Position numbers and translations under genes: made by a program
Assembly: GCA_030062745.1 (NCBI GenBank)
Contig: CP099842.1
Span: forward strand, 22,539,822 to 22,603,821
Reading direction: 5' to 3'
DNA from: Capitulum mitella
Taxonomy: Eukaryota; Arthropoda; Thecostraca; Pollicipedomorpha; Pollicipedidae
Length of the DNA stretch: 64,000 nucleotides
In this document: positions 13,022 to 23,580 of the stretch, piece after piece
How positions within the stretch are numbered: position 1 is the first letter of the stretch
How the letters are laid out: every line of letters starts with the position of its first letter
The notes under the pieces: generated by a model
What the model was told of the DNA's origin: nothing
What the model saw: the letters and a program-made list of their open reading frames with translations, nothing else
The model's database searches: none

Positions 13022-14248
13022 TTAGCCCGTCCCCGACTGGGGGGGGGGCAGTTGACTGCCCCCCCTGAGGTTTTTTCTGGCATTGCAAGAGAACCAACAA
13101 ACACAGAGTCACGAAACTTTGTGTACCTTTTGCTTCATCAATTTTCCGTCTCGTGTCAAAGTTTTGAGCTGAGGCCAAGTCAGGTGCCTGACCTAGGTCA
13201 GGTCAAACAGACCTATGTCAAAAAAAGTTTAGTGCCCTCTGACTTTTTCGCAAAACAAGATATCTCAATAATACTTTCAGGGATTAATGATCGTGGTAGA
13301 TGCAACAAATCTGCTATCTCAGATTTTTCGGAATTGTCCGGGTCATTGACCTAAGGTCAAGCCCATTTTTAAGACATATCGCCGCTTTTCGGAAACTGAC
13401 GGAATATTCCATAACATTTTTAGTGTGGAGTGAAGCATACATCTAGTTACCGTCATTGGACAAAGTATCAGTGACTTTCAACCATTGACCTGAGGTCAGG
13501 TCACGAATAAGTGTAGTCGGCCAAAATGTACCATCGTCAAAATCGACGATGAATTACTCAGAATGGGCAAAAAATGGCAGAACTAGCTTGCACAGACGTA
13601 ATTAATACCAGGAACCTCAAAAAGTTTAAAAAGTAGCAGATTTTGCAAATAAACAGGCTATCGCGAATAGAGCTCCGCCAACTTTGTAGATCGGCAACTA
13701 ATCAATTTTTCCAAAATTTAGGCATGAGAAACCATCACAAGAACTACAAAGATCATTAAAATTGACATAGATCTTTTTTTTCACGAAAATAAAGGAACGC
13801 TAAAATTAGTTCCCGTCAATTTGGTACTGCATACGGCCGCGGAGCACACTGACGGCTGACGGGAGAATTACCGTGTCTTTAACTCAACGTTTCGGCGTAT
13901 ATATTGAACAAATCTGGGGAAATTAGACGTGTATCGGCAACCGCGGAAATTTACTTGTGCGCTGGTGCCTTTACCTGTGCGTTATTGGTCACAGCCCTTG
14001 AGATTCAGCCCATTTCTCGGTCTCATGCAGTCGGTTATGAGAAAACATATATAGGGAGTAAATTGGCTTACATATTATCTAAAACTAAAAATGAGACCAG
14101 TTTCGAGCTCTACTCGTCACAGGCTTTCCAACGGTATGCTTATTTTTATCGCGCGACCAACCGTTCGTGAGTTAGAGTGGGGGCAGTCAACTGCCCCCCC
14201 CCCCAGTCGCCGATGTTCGGGACGGACCGACGGTCGTGCGCGGGTTAA
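13022..14248 (+). mobile_element. TTAA non-autonomous DNA element, copy A
   Basis: The element runs from TTAG|CCCG at 13022 to CGGG|TTAA at 14245. The second copy has TTAA on both sides, so TTAG here is probably a mutated TTAA. The ends share CGACTGGGGGGG followed by GGGCAGTTGACTGCCC, giving inverted termini that each contain a near-palindromic G-run/C-run hairpin. A TTAA target with CCC...GGG ends is the hallmark of piggyBac-type elements; no transposase is present. Inside are nuclear-receptor half-sites, including TGACCTAGGTCAGGTCA (13189), TGACCTAAGGTCA (13347) and TGACCTGAGGTCAGGTCA (13486). An 88-codon frame at 13904-14170 is also open in copy B, but the substitution pattern argues against coding. 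The family assignment to piggyBac is inference from the ends. Confidence 0.75.
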
Positions 14249-15037
14249 TAACACATCCCTGATGACCCCATGAGGATATTCGAGAATACCCTAAAACAAA
14301 ATAAATGGTAAGAACGTGAAACTTCCACCACCTGTTACATCATTCCTAAACACTTTCACTAAATTTCAACGCGAGTTCACCTCATGCGATGGATTCGTTC
14401 CCATTTAAGTAAGACACGTAGTCCAAAGTTAAGACTTAGCCATTTACTGGCCCCAACAGGAAAATGATAACGGAGATCGTTACGCGTATCAGTAGCTTAT
14501 CCGGTGCAAGACATATTACGCTTGCTATCTGAAATGCAAATGTACCGACCTAAGACGAATCCGTCTAAGACGCTGTTCGCTCAACTCTGTCTCTGATTCT
14601 TGAGTGGTTCGAAAAAGAATGTCCCACACCCACACAACTCGAACACAGCCAAACGTTCACACGTACGTAAACCATGCCCCCTCCAAATCCAAACATCCTC
14701 TTCGGCAGCACAACCAGCGGTCCGCCGCCGCCACCACTCGGCGCGCTGTGCCGCTGGACGCCGTCGCGCCGGCCGCCGCGTGTTTGCAGGAGTGCTGATT
14801 GCCCACTTTACGGCTGCGGAGGTGATGGGCGCGCCCGGGCCGGCGGCGGCGGCCCCTCTCGGAACGGCGCTGAGTCGGCGGCGCTTTACGGCGGGCGGTA
14901 AATCCGGCAGGACCGGCCCCGAGGCCGACTGAGCGTTTCACCGCGCCAAACAGGTCACAAACAGGACTGAACAGCCGCCTGGGCCGGCAGTGGCTGAGGC
15001 GGCCGAACACGGCTGAACCGGACCGGACCGGACCGGA
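14249..15037. other. flank and GC-rich lead-in to the satellite
   Basis: The first 400 bases are AT-moderate and show nothing recognisable. From about 14690 the sequence becomes GC-rich and ends in short GGACC repeats (about 15011-15040) that run into the 31-bp satellite. Confidence 0.4.
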
Positions 15038-16215
15038 TCGGCCACAGGTAGTCCGACACCAGACATGACCAGCCACAGACAGTCCCACACCAGACCTGAC
15101 AAGCCACAGACAGTCCCACACCAGACCTGACAAGCCACAGACAGTCCCACACCAGATCCGACCAGCCACAGGTAGTCCCACACCAGACCTGACAAGCCAC
15201 AGACAGTCCCACACCAGACCAGGCCAGCCACAGACAGTCCCACATCAGACCTGACAAGCCATCGACAGTCCCACACCAGACCTGACAAGCCACAGACAGT
15301 CCCACACCAGACCTGACAAGCCACAGACAGTCCCACATCAGACCTGACAAGCCATCGACAGTCCCACACCAGACCTGACAAGCCACAGACAGTCCCACAT
15401 CAGACCTGAAAAGCCACAGACAGTCCCACACCAGACCTGACAAGCCACAGACAGTCCCACATCAGACCAGACAAGCCGCCGACAGTCCCACACCAGACCT
15501 GACAAGCCACAGACAGTCCCACACCAGACCTGACAAGCCACAGACAGTCCCACACCAGATCCGACCAGCCACAGGTAGTCCCACACCAGACCTGACAAGC
15601 CACAGACAGTCCCACACCAGACCAGGCCAGCCACAGACAGTCCCACATCAGACCTGACAAGCCATCGACAGTCCCACACCAGACCTGACAAGCCACAGAC
15701 AGTCCCACACCAGACCTGACAAGCCACAGACAGTCCCACATCAGACCTGACAAGCCATCGACAGTCCCACACCAGACCTGACAAGCCACAGACAGTCCCA
15801 CATCAGACCTGAAAAGCCACAGACAGTCCCACACCAGACCTGACAAGCCAAAGACAGTCCCACATCAGACCAGACAAGCCGCCGACAGTCCCACACCAGA
15901 CCTGACAAGCCACAGACAGTCCCACACCAGACCTGACAAGCCACAGACAGTCCCACACCAGATCCGACCAGCCACAGGTAGTCCCACACCAGACCTGACA
16001 AGCCACAGACAGTCCCACACCAGACCAGGCCAGCCACAGGCAGTCCCACATCAGACCAGACAAGCCACAGACAGTCCCAAAACAAACCAGACTAGCCACA
16101 GACAGTCCCACATCAGACCAGACAAGCCACAGACAGGCTGACATCAGATATGACCAGCCACAGACAGTCCCACAGGAAACTTGACCAGCCACAGACAGCC
16201 CCTCACCAGACCTGA
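15038..16215. repeat. 31-bp satellite with 403-bp higher-order units
   Basis: About 38 tandem copies of a 31-bp unit of the type CAGTCCCACACCAGACCTGA + CAAGCCACAGA. Variants (ATCAGACC, GCCATCGA, GATCCGACCAGCCACAGGT) recur in the same order after 403 bases, that is 13 units. The pattern near 15381 repeats at 15784 and that near 15443 repeats at 15846, with a partial third block to about 16060. Because 31 is not a multiple of three, several minus-strand frames of 110-160 codons stay open; I regard these as artefacts. Confidence 0.95.
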
Positions 16216-17321
16216 CAAACTTGTCACTGTGTCTGTTACAAAGTGAGTGCATGATGCCCTGCAAGGCAAATAATCTACGTCGGTGATATTTTCTGTTATA
16301 TTATTCTGTGATTTCTATGTACAGAGAAAAGATGTTTTGGTTCATAAATTACATGATGGTAAATTGGGGGAGGGAGCTACTTTAGGCAATAAGGGGTTAT
16401 TCTGAAGATTGGGAGGCCGCAGCCCCTAGAGATACAAATATCTACTAGTGGTTGTCACTTAGTGCTATAGCAAGCCTGCCGCTCCAAATGCTGTTTATTG
16501 TTTCTTGGTATACGATTATGACGTACTGATACGATATATTGGTAAACAAAATGGGGCAACCATATATTACATGTTTCACTGAGTTTTGCATACGCACCTA
16601 TTTTAACACACACTATTCGTGCATTTAGGGCATCTCGAAATGGTGGTAAATGAGACGTGCATTGCCGTCAAATATGTTTCAATAACAATATCCAAATCTG
16701 AACCTAGTTATGTAGTCATTAAGAAGTCGTCTCCATGGCAAGGTAGATTTGGCAATCTGGATTTGGCAGGCCAAGCACAAGCTTGTTTTCTGTCGTAGGC
16801 AAAGGACAGGGATTCCAGGACCCCTGCCAAATTAGGCATTCAATTCCACCGATGCAATAACTACATGAACTTTATTGAAAGGCTCATGAACATTATTTAC
16901 AAGATCTTTTCAAAACAGTCCCAATCAATAAAAACACAGAAACCAGAGTAGCTGAATAACATGCGAAGACAAAAAGTGAGCAAGGGGCCTTATGCACACG
17001 TTAGTACTGCGGACATTATAATGCGATTATTACTCGACAAAGTTTAAAAACGTGGAAAACAACGCTGGTCAATACAGGAAGTTAAAATACTTGCTTCAAG
17101 CGTGTACTTCAAACATTTTATCGGTACAAAAAATGATACAAAATCCCTTTGGACGATCGGAGCACTGTGTATGCAGGACACATTAGCGACATCCAAGCCA
17201 CATTAACGCCGCAGGAAACACGAACTGGCGTAGCTAACATTTCGCTACAACTGACCGGAATGTTGATGCCGATTTTCAGCCATTCCAGCGCCCTTGTTGA
17301 GGCATTTTTCATTAGTCCTTT
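16216..17321. other. AT-richer stretch, no gene recognised
   Basis: About 1.1 kb without a recognisable gene, RNA gene or repeat. A minus-strand frame at 17312-17118 is short and unremarkable. Confidence 0.4.
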
Positions 17322-17453
17322 TCAAAATGTTGAAGCTTGATCAGCAAGCGTGGCTTCCACAGATCCGACGTTGCCATACGCCCACCAAAACAAACTAAAT
17401 GCCGAATCCAACGCGACACCAACAAATACCGACTTTTTGAGGCGGCTACTCAT
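17322..17453 (-). CDS. candidate 43-residue membrane microprotein
   Basis: A minus-strand ATG at 17453 opens 43 codons ending in TGA. The peptide has a short basic start (MSSRLKKS), one hydrophobic segment of about 20 residues (VFVGVALDSAFSLFWWAYGN), and a small acidic tail. That layout fits a single-pass membrane microprotein. I do not recognise a family. An in-frame stop lies just upstream, so the ATG is the natural start. At this length an open frame is easily produced by chance, and no promoter or splice evidence supports it. Confidence 0.2.
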   Translation of the reverse strand: MSSRLKKSVFVGVALDSAFSLFWWAYGNVGSVEATLADQASTF

Positions 17454-17888
17454 CTGCCGCTACTGCCAGCCGGCATCGGCACCATCTTGTGAAGGCACAA
17501 GTACGGCCGAAGCCATCCGAGTAACTCTCATATCCACTGTCAACTGAGGACATGATATCTACCGCATTCGCATCATCAATTTAATATATTCTATCTACTA
17601 TGGGCCTCCGTATTTAACCTTTTGTTTACTAGGATAAAGAAGCAACGCAAGTGATGTATTACTTGCCACCTCGGTATCTAGTTGTCTAAATCACTAGACA
17701 GTTAAGAAATTATATTTCATCGATTATGAACTTAGATTAAATTTGGGATTTCTTTGTAAAGGCATCGAACATGATCTTGGTCATCTTCCGAGCCTCAGAA
17801 AGGAACGAAAATACACTACAACCATTGCTATAACGGGGGCGGTTTGTTTTTGATAAACTCATTTAGAATGTAGAAGCACTGGGAACAA

Positions 17889-18209
17889 ATGGCCAACCTC
17901 GGGAATGCACTCACAGACACTACCTCAAGTATTGCAACACAAAGAAACAAGAGAAAATGGCAATGGCCGAAACAAAAGTCGTGTCCGGTTGTAAAATTTT
18001 GTGTCATTGTAGAACAAGTCTCTATGTATCCGTTGTTGCAAAGCCGTGTCTCTTTTTCTATCGGTGGTTTTGAGGTCGTTGCATACCCTTCAAATCTCGA
18101 TATTTCATCTCAATTCTGTAATCCCCCTGAAGAAGTCGTACCGCCCGAAGTCCTTGAGCACGTAATATACAAGGTCTATCGCTTACAAAGAACCAGGACT
18201 GCGCAGTAA
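17889..18209 (+). CDS. orphan 106-residue ORF
   Basis: An ATG with an acceptable context (ACAAATGGCC) opens 106 codons in DNA of moderate GC, where stops should be frequent. The peptide begins MANLGNALTDTTSS, has a Lys/Trp-rich middle, and a more hydrophobic, Pro/Glu-containing C-terminal half (GGFEVVAYPSNLDISSQF, PPEVLEHVIYKVYRL). There is no signal peptide or clear membrane segment and no family I recognise. It could be a short gene, an exon read through its splice site, or chance. Confidence 0.25.
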   Translation: MANLGNALTDTTSSIATQRNKRKWQWPKQKSCPVVKFCVIVEQVSMYPLLQSRVSFSIGGFEVVAYPSNLDISSQFCNPPEEVVPPEVLEHVIYKVYRLQRTRTAQ

Positions 18210-18952
18210 CTTTTATCGCGCCATTTACACTGACACATGTTACGTGACTACACTTGTTAAGTGAAATAGGGGTGACAAAAACATGAAGTTTTGCCAAAAC
18301 AATCACGAGGTACAAGCATCTCGAACCACTCGGAATCTTTGCTCGAAATTAAAGGTTCGATATTCGCACTGGGATCAGCAACCATAACAATGCCGCAAGT
18401 AATATTTCCCGCAAGCTGAATACAACAGTGTAAACCAATTGTGAAAATCATCCTCTGGTCAAATCAGCTAAGCAGTTGCTGCCCAGACTGACCTCGGGAC
18501 CCGAAGCACCACGTATTACCGTGCAGTAGTCCAGCCCTCCCCTTTCCCCTCTGCCAGGCAGCAATCAGTCAAGTTAAACCAGGAGGTCTTCAACTCATAC
18601 CCCAGAGTAGAATGTTTCAAGTTCTGTCTTCGCTGTTTCATTCAGTCCTCAACTCAGATCCTAAAGTAAGAGAACATGGGTCTCGGCATCTTTCTAGTCA
18701 AGCAACAAATTTTCTAACGTGACACCCAAGCCTGATCGCCGAGTTTGGATCAGCTTGTTCGAGTGTTCTCAAACCGCATACTGCAGAAGAGCAGACAACA
18801 GTCATGGACGGTAAATTGGATACGTCAACGCACTTTGGTCCGCGGATCGGGAACGATCGGCGTCGGATGAATATTTCGTTCAATGCCCAGAGAAATCCCC
18901 ATAGGCGAGAGAGAGGCGATCCGATATTTCTGTTTCACCGTCTTGACTGCAG

Positions 18953-19130
18953 TAAATAATCTGTTCCCTGACACCATCGAGGAGGCATACCGCGCCTCCA
19001 CCAGCAGTCAGCCGCTCCAGCTGGGCGCGCGGCTGCGCCAACTGCACGAGCAGTCGCGTGCGCTTGCGGCAACGTGGCGCACCAGTCTGCGCTGGTCGGG
19101 TCCGCCACGGCAGGCCGTGCCTGGCAGGGG
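18953..19130 (+). CDS. candidate internal exon, unknown protein
   Basis: A pyrimidine-rich stretch ending TTGACTGCAG (to 18952) looks like a 3' splice site. The following frame reads NNLFPDTIEEAYRAS and then QLGARLRQLHEQSRALAATW, with strong GC preference at third positions and an amphipathic, helix-like pattern rich in Leu, Arg and Gln. No good 5' splice site was found, so the right boundary is only approximate. The minus strand is also open here. No family is recognised. Confidence 0.25.
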
Positions 19131-20064
19131 AGTCGGCAGAGACGGAACTGATCGCCCGAGCTGCCGACCCTCGGGCAGCTGCCGAATGTGACCTGGCGGA
19201 CGAAGCTGGCGCGGGATGGCAAGCTCTCGTGACGTTCCTACTCGCCGATAGATGGCTCTGCCCGCGACCGATCGTGTGCGCGTGAAAAGGGCCCGCGGTA
19301 CACGGCTGATGCCATTTTCTATGGGGATTTTGACTGTCCCGTTTGCTAGGCGAGCACATGAGCCCACGAGGAAAAACTCACCATCAATGTAAGTACCGCG
19401 ACGCGGCAGTGTTAGGACGCCGAGTCTAACGTAAACAGCGACAAACAGCTCTAACCAGGGAATAAAATCAGGACCACAATCATTATACTCAAAGTAATTA
19501 CAAGTCCTCATAGACTACGCGATCGCGCTTGGCAGTAGCAACAGCCCTGACATGGCAGAGACGTGACAGGCTCCATGTGACAGACATGTAATGTGACAGA
19601 AACTGACGCTCCATGGGCGTGCCACGTACAAGGAGCAATATGTCACAAGCAAGATCGTTTTGAAGGCAAAGGAATGATGAGCAGATAAAATGAGGCGTCG
19701 CAATTCGAACACAGCATGTCGTGCTCAGATACAACGCTTGCGACTGCTGAACCAAATACCGTATTCACGTGTCTCGCATCGTTTAGTATGCATGCAGAGC
19801 CTCGCACAGGAAAGCCAGACAGGAGTCGTGGACGTGACAATCCAGCTTGTTAGCCGTAGTAAAACAAGAAAAAAAAACATCACGCCGCCGGTCTACAACG
19901 GCGGCAATAAGGTCCGGTCACACGATTCATGTTAACTGTTGGTCGATATGGTGTCCACCTTTGCGCCTGCAGTGCACTGCCGTTTAGTCATATCTGTACA
20001 GTAACATCCCCTGTGCTTACCAGCATCCAAGGGGCACCCGTGTCCCATGCCTTCCTTCAGCACA

Positions 20065-20203
20065 CGACTTCCTAGAATGGTGTACATAGCAGCAGCAGAA
20101 GACCTCCCACTAAGGCGTACTTGCCAGCAGCAGAAGACCTCCCACCACGGTGTACTTACCAGCAGCACACGGGCTCCCAGTACGGCGTACTTACCAGCAG
20201 CAG
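20065..20203. repeat. 35-bp tandem repeat carrying splice-donor sequence
   Basis: Four copies of a 35-bp unit end at the 5' splice site of the YIPF-like exon. On the minus strand each unit corresponds to CTGCTG|GTAAGT plus the following intron sequence. The copy joined to the exon (20189-20203) and the next one (donor at 20154) have an intact GTAAGT. The third (20119) reads GCAAGT and the fourth (20084) is mutated to a non-donor. A further donor-like CTG|GTAAGC lies at 20007-20014 outside the regular spacing. Confidence 0.85.
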
Positions 20204-20305
20204 AAAGCCGCCGAAAGCCAGACAGAAGCCCAGAGGCCCGGCCAGGTCCGTGTCCTGCAGAATCTCGGCGTCCGTCTCCCGAAACGGATTCAGCGCCGAC
20301 AGCGT
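20195..20305 (-). CDS. YIPF5-like: YIPF5/Yip1-like internal exon
   Basis: Yip1-domain proteins are multi-pass membrane proteins of the ER-Golgi system that work with Rab GTPases in vesicle traffic. This is one internal exon of such a gene on the minus strand. It is bounded by a 3' splice site (GCTCTGTTTCAG, acceptor AG at 20307-20306) and a consensus 5' splice site (CTGCTG|GTAAGT, donor at 20194-20189). The exon is 111 bases, exactly 37 codons, phase 0 at both ends. It encodes [11 protein letters not shown], then [15 protein letters not shown] and FLLL. The TDLAGP..FCLAFG block, leading into the first membrane helix, is characteristic of the YIPF5/YIPF7 branch. The N-terminal exon and the later transmembrane exons were not found, so introns are long or the gene continues outside the window. 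Third positions are strongly GC. The adjacent tandem repeat duplicates its donor. Confidence 0.85.
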
Positions 20306-20689
20306 CTGAAACAGAGCAGAACTACGTCAGCGCACTGCTGAGCCCGGTCGAATCCGCCGCCACGGCCGGGAAAAGGTCACAGGGCACAGGCGAGGGTCAG
20401 GAGAGCGAACACGTCCGGCACCCGGTGTGATTTCCGGTGACGGGGAGAAGTGATGCGGATTTAGACAAATGCGTGACTAGACGGTGACTGAACACGTAAC
20501 GACCATGGCCAAAGGTCTCTTGCTCTTAAAGTTTTTGAAATGCGACACTCTGAATGTCAAATGCTGTACATCAAACATGGCAATAAATGCAGAAAATGGC
20601 GAACAAGGCGAAGTGTTGTTAACATTTACCGCTACTTGCCACCCACATACGCCGGGCACTTGCAACGAACGTGCCTGATGGATCCTTAA

Positions 20690-21900
20690 CGGACGGCCGC
20701 CAAACGTCAGTCACAGGTCAGCGTGCATTGTCGGAACGCCCTGACCAGCTCCAGTCATCGGCTTCTGAACACTAAGCCGGCCCCGTGACTGGGTCAGCCG
20801 AAAGACGACCCCAGAAAATCAGCGGACGGCAGCGGCAGCTCCACCGCCGCCAGACAGCAGACACCACGACGCAGAGATGGCGGCCGGCCCAGGCCAGACA
20901 CGGCCCCGGCACGGCATCAGCTGGCCGGCGTCCCGACTCGACCTCCGCCACAGACGGAGACAATATGCCGCGCGGACGGCGGCTGGCAGCCCGGCCCGAC
21001 CTGATCGGCATAATGTATTCCGACTGGATGCAATATCAGCCGGCCGGCGCAATCGGCGCCGGGCGCCGGCAAACACTCGTGGCGATTTATTCGCGCCGGC
21101 CGCCGCCGATCAAAGGCGGCGCGTGCTGTCGCCGGGCCGCGTCAGCACGACCGGCCGGCCCGCCCCGGCCCGGCCCGAGCCGGCCGCAGCCGCTCAGCTC
21201 GGACCCGCGGCTCGGGTCGGCAGGGGAGCCGGGCTGCTGCCGGGGACGGGGCCGGCAGAGGGACAGGGCGGGGTCCAGGGCAGGACCTGGCGGGGACCGG
21301 GACCGGGAGGGTTAGTTATCGGGACTGCGGCAAGGTCAGGTACCGGGACCGGGACCGGGAGAGTCAGGGACCGGGACCGGGAGAGAGTGAGGTACAGGGA
21401 CCAGGTGCGGGTCAGGTACCGGGAATGGGACGGGGTCAGGTGCCGGGGCCGGGGACGGGAGAGTCAGGTACCGGTACCGGCACAGGAGCAGCTACCAGTA
21501 CAAGGACAGAGTCAGGGACCGGAACTGGGGCCGGGGGTGACGCCAGGCGTCCGTCGGCGGGCCGCACCATTTCGCGGCCTGCCGTCACCACTCTGCCATC
21601 CGCCCCGAACTCTGCCATTCATCCTCAACTCCGGTATTTGCCCTGCACTCTGCTGTCCGCCCTCTGCCCCGCAATCCACCGGCCGCCGATAGACGGTTCA
21701 GCCGGGCGCCAGGTCGGAAGTCGGAGCGGCGGAGGACCCTGAACACGCTGATGGGCTGCTGCAAAATCCCGCGGCATGGACGGCACGGACCGGAACTTGC
21801 CGGGTGTCTGGAACGGACGCACGTGCTGCGACGTCGAGTTCAATCACCGCCACACGCCGGCGGCAGAGAGCAGACGGACCTCGCTCATGGCCCCACCGCC
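20690..21900. other. CpG island with degenerate GGGACC repeats
   Basis: A long GC-rich island. From about 21290 to 21540 it contains a degenerate minisatellite of GGGACCGGGA and GAGTCAGG type elements. Frames up to 271 codons on the plus strand are Gly/Arg/Pro-rich with no domain. AT islets such as CGGCATAATGTATTCC (21003) and GGCGATTTATTCGCG (21081) lie inside it. No gene is called. Confidence 0.35.
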
Positions 21901-23233
21901 CACAGTGGAGCACATCGGTGAAATGAGCTGCCAGCGTTCGTCGGATTCGAGAGGCTGCACTGGCGACACGTCAGTCAAGTGTCTTCATCGTCACGGTCCA
22001 AAACGCGCTCGGCTTATTAAATTCGGTGCATTCTAAGTGCGAAGGTTTCGAGAACGGGGCGCGCAGGTTTGGACTCCCTGTTCTAAAACTTTAAAACACA
22101 CAGACACATAAGGTAGGCGATTTTGTTCCAAAGACGGAGCCTACTACCACGTACTCACAAAAAGGATCATTTTAACAGCACAAGGCACGAATTTTCCTGC
22201 GCAAAAAAAACGCATTAACTTCGAACTTGCTTGGCCACTTCGTCAGCAGCCAGTTACTCAGGCACATTTTCCTTCCCGTCCCCCACCATCTGTTTGAAGA
22301 ACCGACTGATCAATTAACCGAGAAGAAACCGATATGAATAGACACCGCAGCCCCTGAGAAGACTTCTCTGACAGCTCCGAAATACATGTCCACACCGTTG
22401 TGGCAAAATCCCAAAAGACGATGGCTACGTCACGTCAGCAGTGTAGCAATGGCCGGAGTTCGACGACGCGGGAGCGTTCCCTCTTATTTTGACACCACAG
22501 CTCGCTCAAACATAAAAAAACAATATCCTTATTAAACTAGGTAGTGGGACCAAATTACATCCCGACTTGATATGTAGCCTTTCATAAGGATCAAGCGTAA
22601 AATTTCGCGTTGGTTTAAAGAATGGAATTCATTCCGCAGTATTTGTACCATTCTGTACACTACAGGCACGGCTATGTCATAAAAGAAGCCAAAGTATGAC
22701 CGTCCTGCATTTGCATGGGACCAGATGGGACCTCAGTGTTTGGTGCCAATTATGGTGTCACAGATGCGACGCCATACGACGCTATAACACGTTTTCCAAG
22801 ATGACTGTCATATTCAGAAGAAGACGATGAAAGTTTTAGGTTACTGCTTTTTGCCGTTCACAGCATGTGCCACAAGATCAAAGGTATGGCAAGCCACAGG
22901 CCACGATAACCGGCGAGTTGCACTGTCGGCCAGTTCGAGCGTGACCCGGCATCATCGGCAGCGGCGGCCTCCAGCGGGCTGAAGGCCGGAGCCGGCCGGG
23001 AGGTGCCGACTGCCGACCCGGCCGCCGCCGCGCCGGCGCGACTGATGACGGCCCGTTCGCGGGCCGGCCGCCACGCATCACATATTTAAAGACGGCGCGC
23101 CGGTCGTCCGGACGCAGCACTTTGAGCGCGTGCATTATGGACGAGATCTAGGTGAAAATGAAAAGTGGTACCGGCCGGGGCACGGACAGACGGCGGCGGG
23201 CGTGCCGCCGTCCGGCGCCGCCCCGCCCAGTCG
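21901..23233. other. no gene recognised; GC island from 22880
   Basis: The first kilobase shows nothing recognisable. A GC island begins near 22880 and contains CATATTTAAAG at 23081, a possible TATA-like box, without a convincing downstream start. An ATTTGCAT octamer (POU-type motif) lies at 22709. Confidence 0.3.
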
Positions 23234-23363
23234 TCACGAGGGCTTGTGAAGCTCGCTGCCGCTGTCCTCGCTGGCTGTGGATAGCGGAAGCGAGGGCAGC
23301 GGGTCCCGCGCGGCAGCCGCACGCCGCCACGGCACCGTGCGCAGGTCACAGTGACGCTCTGTT
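23234..23363 (-). CDS. candidate terminal exon, unknown protein
   Basis: On the minus strand a plausible 3' splice site (GCCGGCTGATCTCAG, AG at 23365-23364) is followed by 42 codons and a TGA stop at 23236-23234. The peptide contains CDLRTVPWRRAAAARD and ends LSTASEDSGSELHKPS, a hydrophilic Ser/Asp/Glu-rich tail typical of C-termini. The frame is also open upstream of the acceptor to 23485. No family is recognised. I see no polyadenylation signal soon after the stop. It lies upstream of the YIPF-like exon on the same strand, so it would be a separate gene. Confidence 0.2.
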
Positions 23364-23464
23364 CTGAGATCAGCCGGCACAGAACCGTCCAGGTCTTCTT
23401 CACGTGCTTGCACGTCGCCGAACAAAGCACTAACCGGTAAACACGAATCGACCAGCTTGCTCGT

Positions 23465-23580
23465 CTCGGCATGCAAATTACTCATAATGGGGAAAGGATT
23501 AAATTACCATAGTGATGATGGACCTTTCAGAGTAGACTATTTCCGGCAGGCAATGCGCACAGGGGCTAATAAATATGCAC
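23465..23580. promoter_or_regulatory. cluster of POU/homeodomain-like motifs
   Basis: ATGCAAATTACTCATAATGG (23471), GGATTAAATTACC (23497) and GCTAATAAATATGCA (23565) sit within about 110 bases beside a GC island. ATGCAAAT is the POU octamer and TAATTA/TTAATT-like cores suit homeodomains. This is motif-based inference for a cis-regulatory element. Confidence 0.2.

Noticed and set aside
14938..16264. Seven overlapping minus-strand frames of 114-185 codons with Val/Leu/Gly/Trp-rich repeats
   Set aside because: They lie on the 31-bp satellite; a unit length not divisible by three cycles through all frames, so the frames are open for structural reasons only.
20877..21692. 271-codon plus-strand frame
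   Set aside because: Runs through GGGACC repeats in a CpG island; Gly/Arg/Pro-rich and open in other frames as well.
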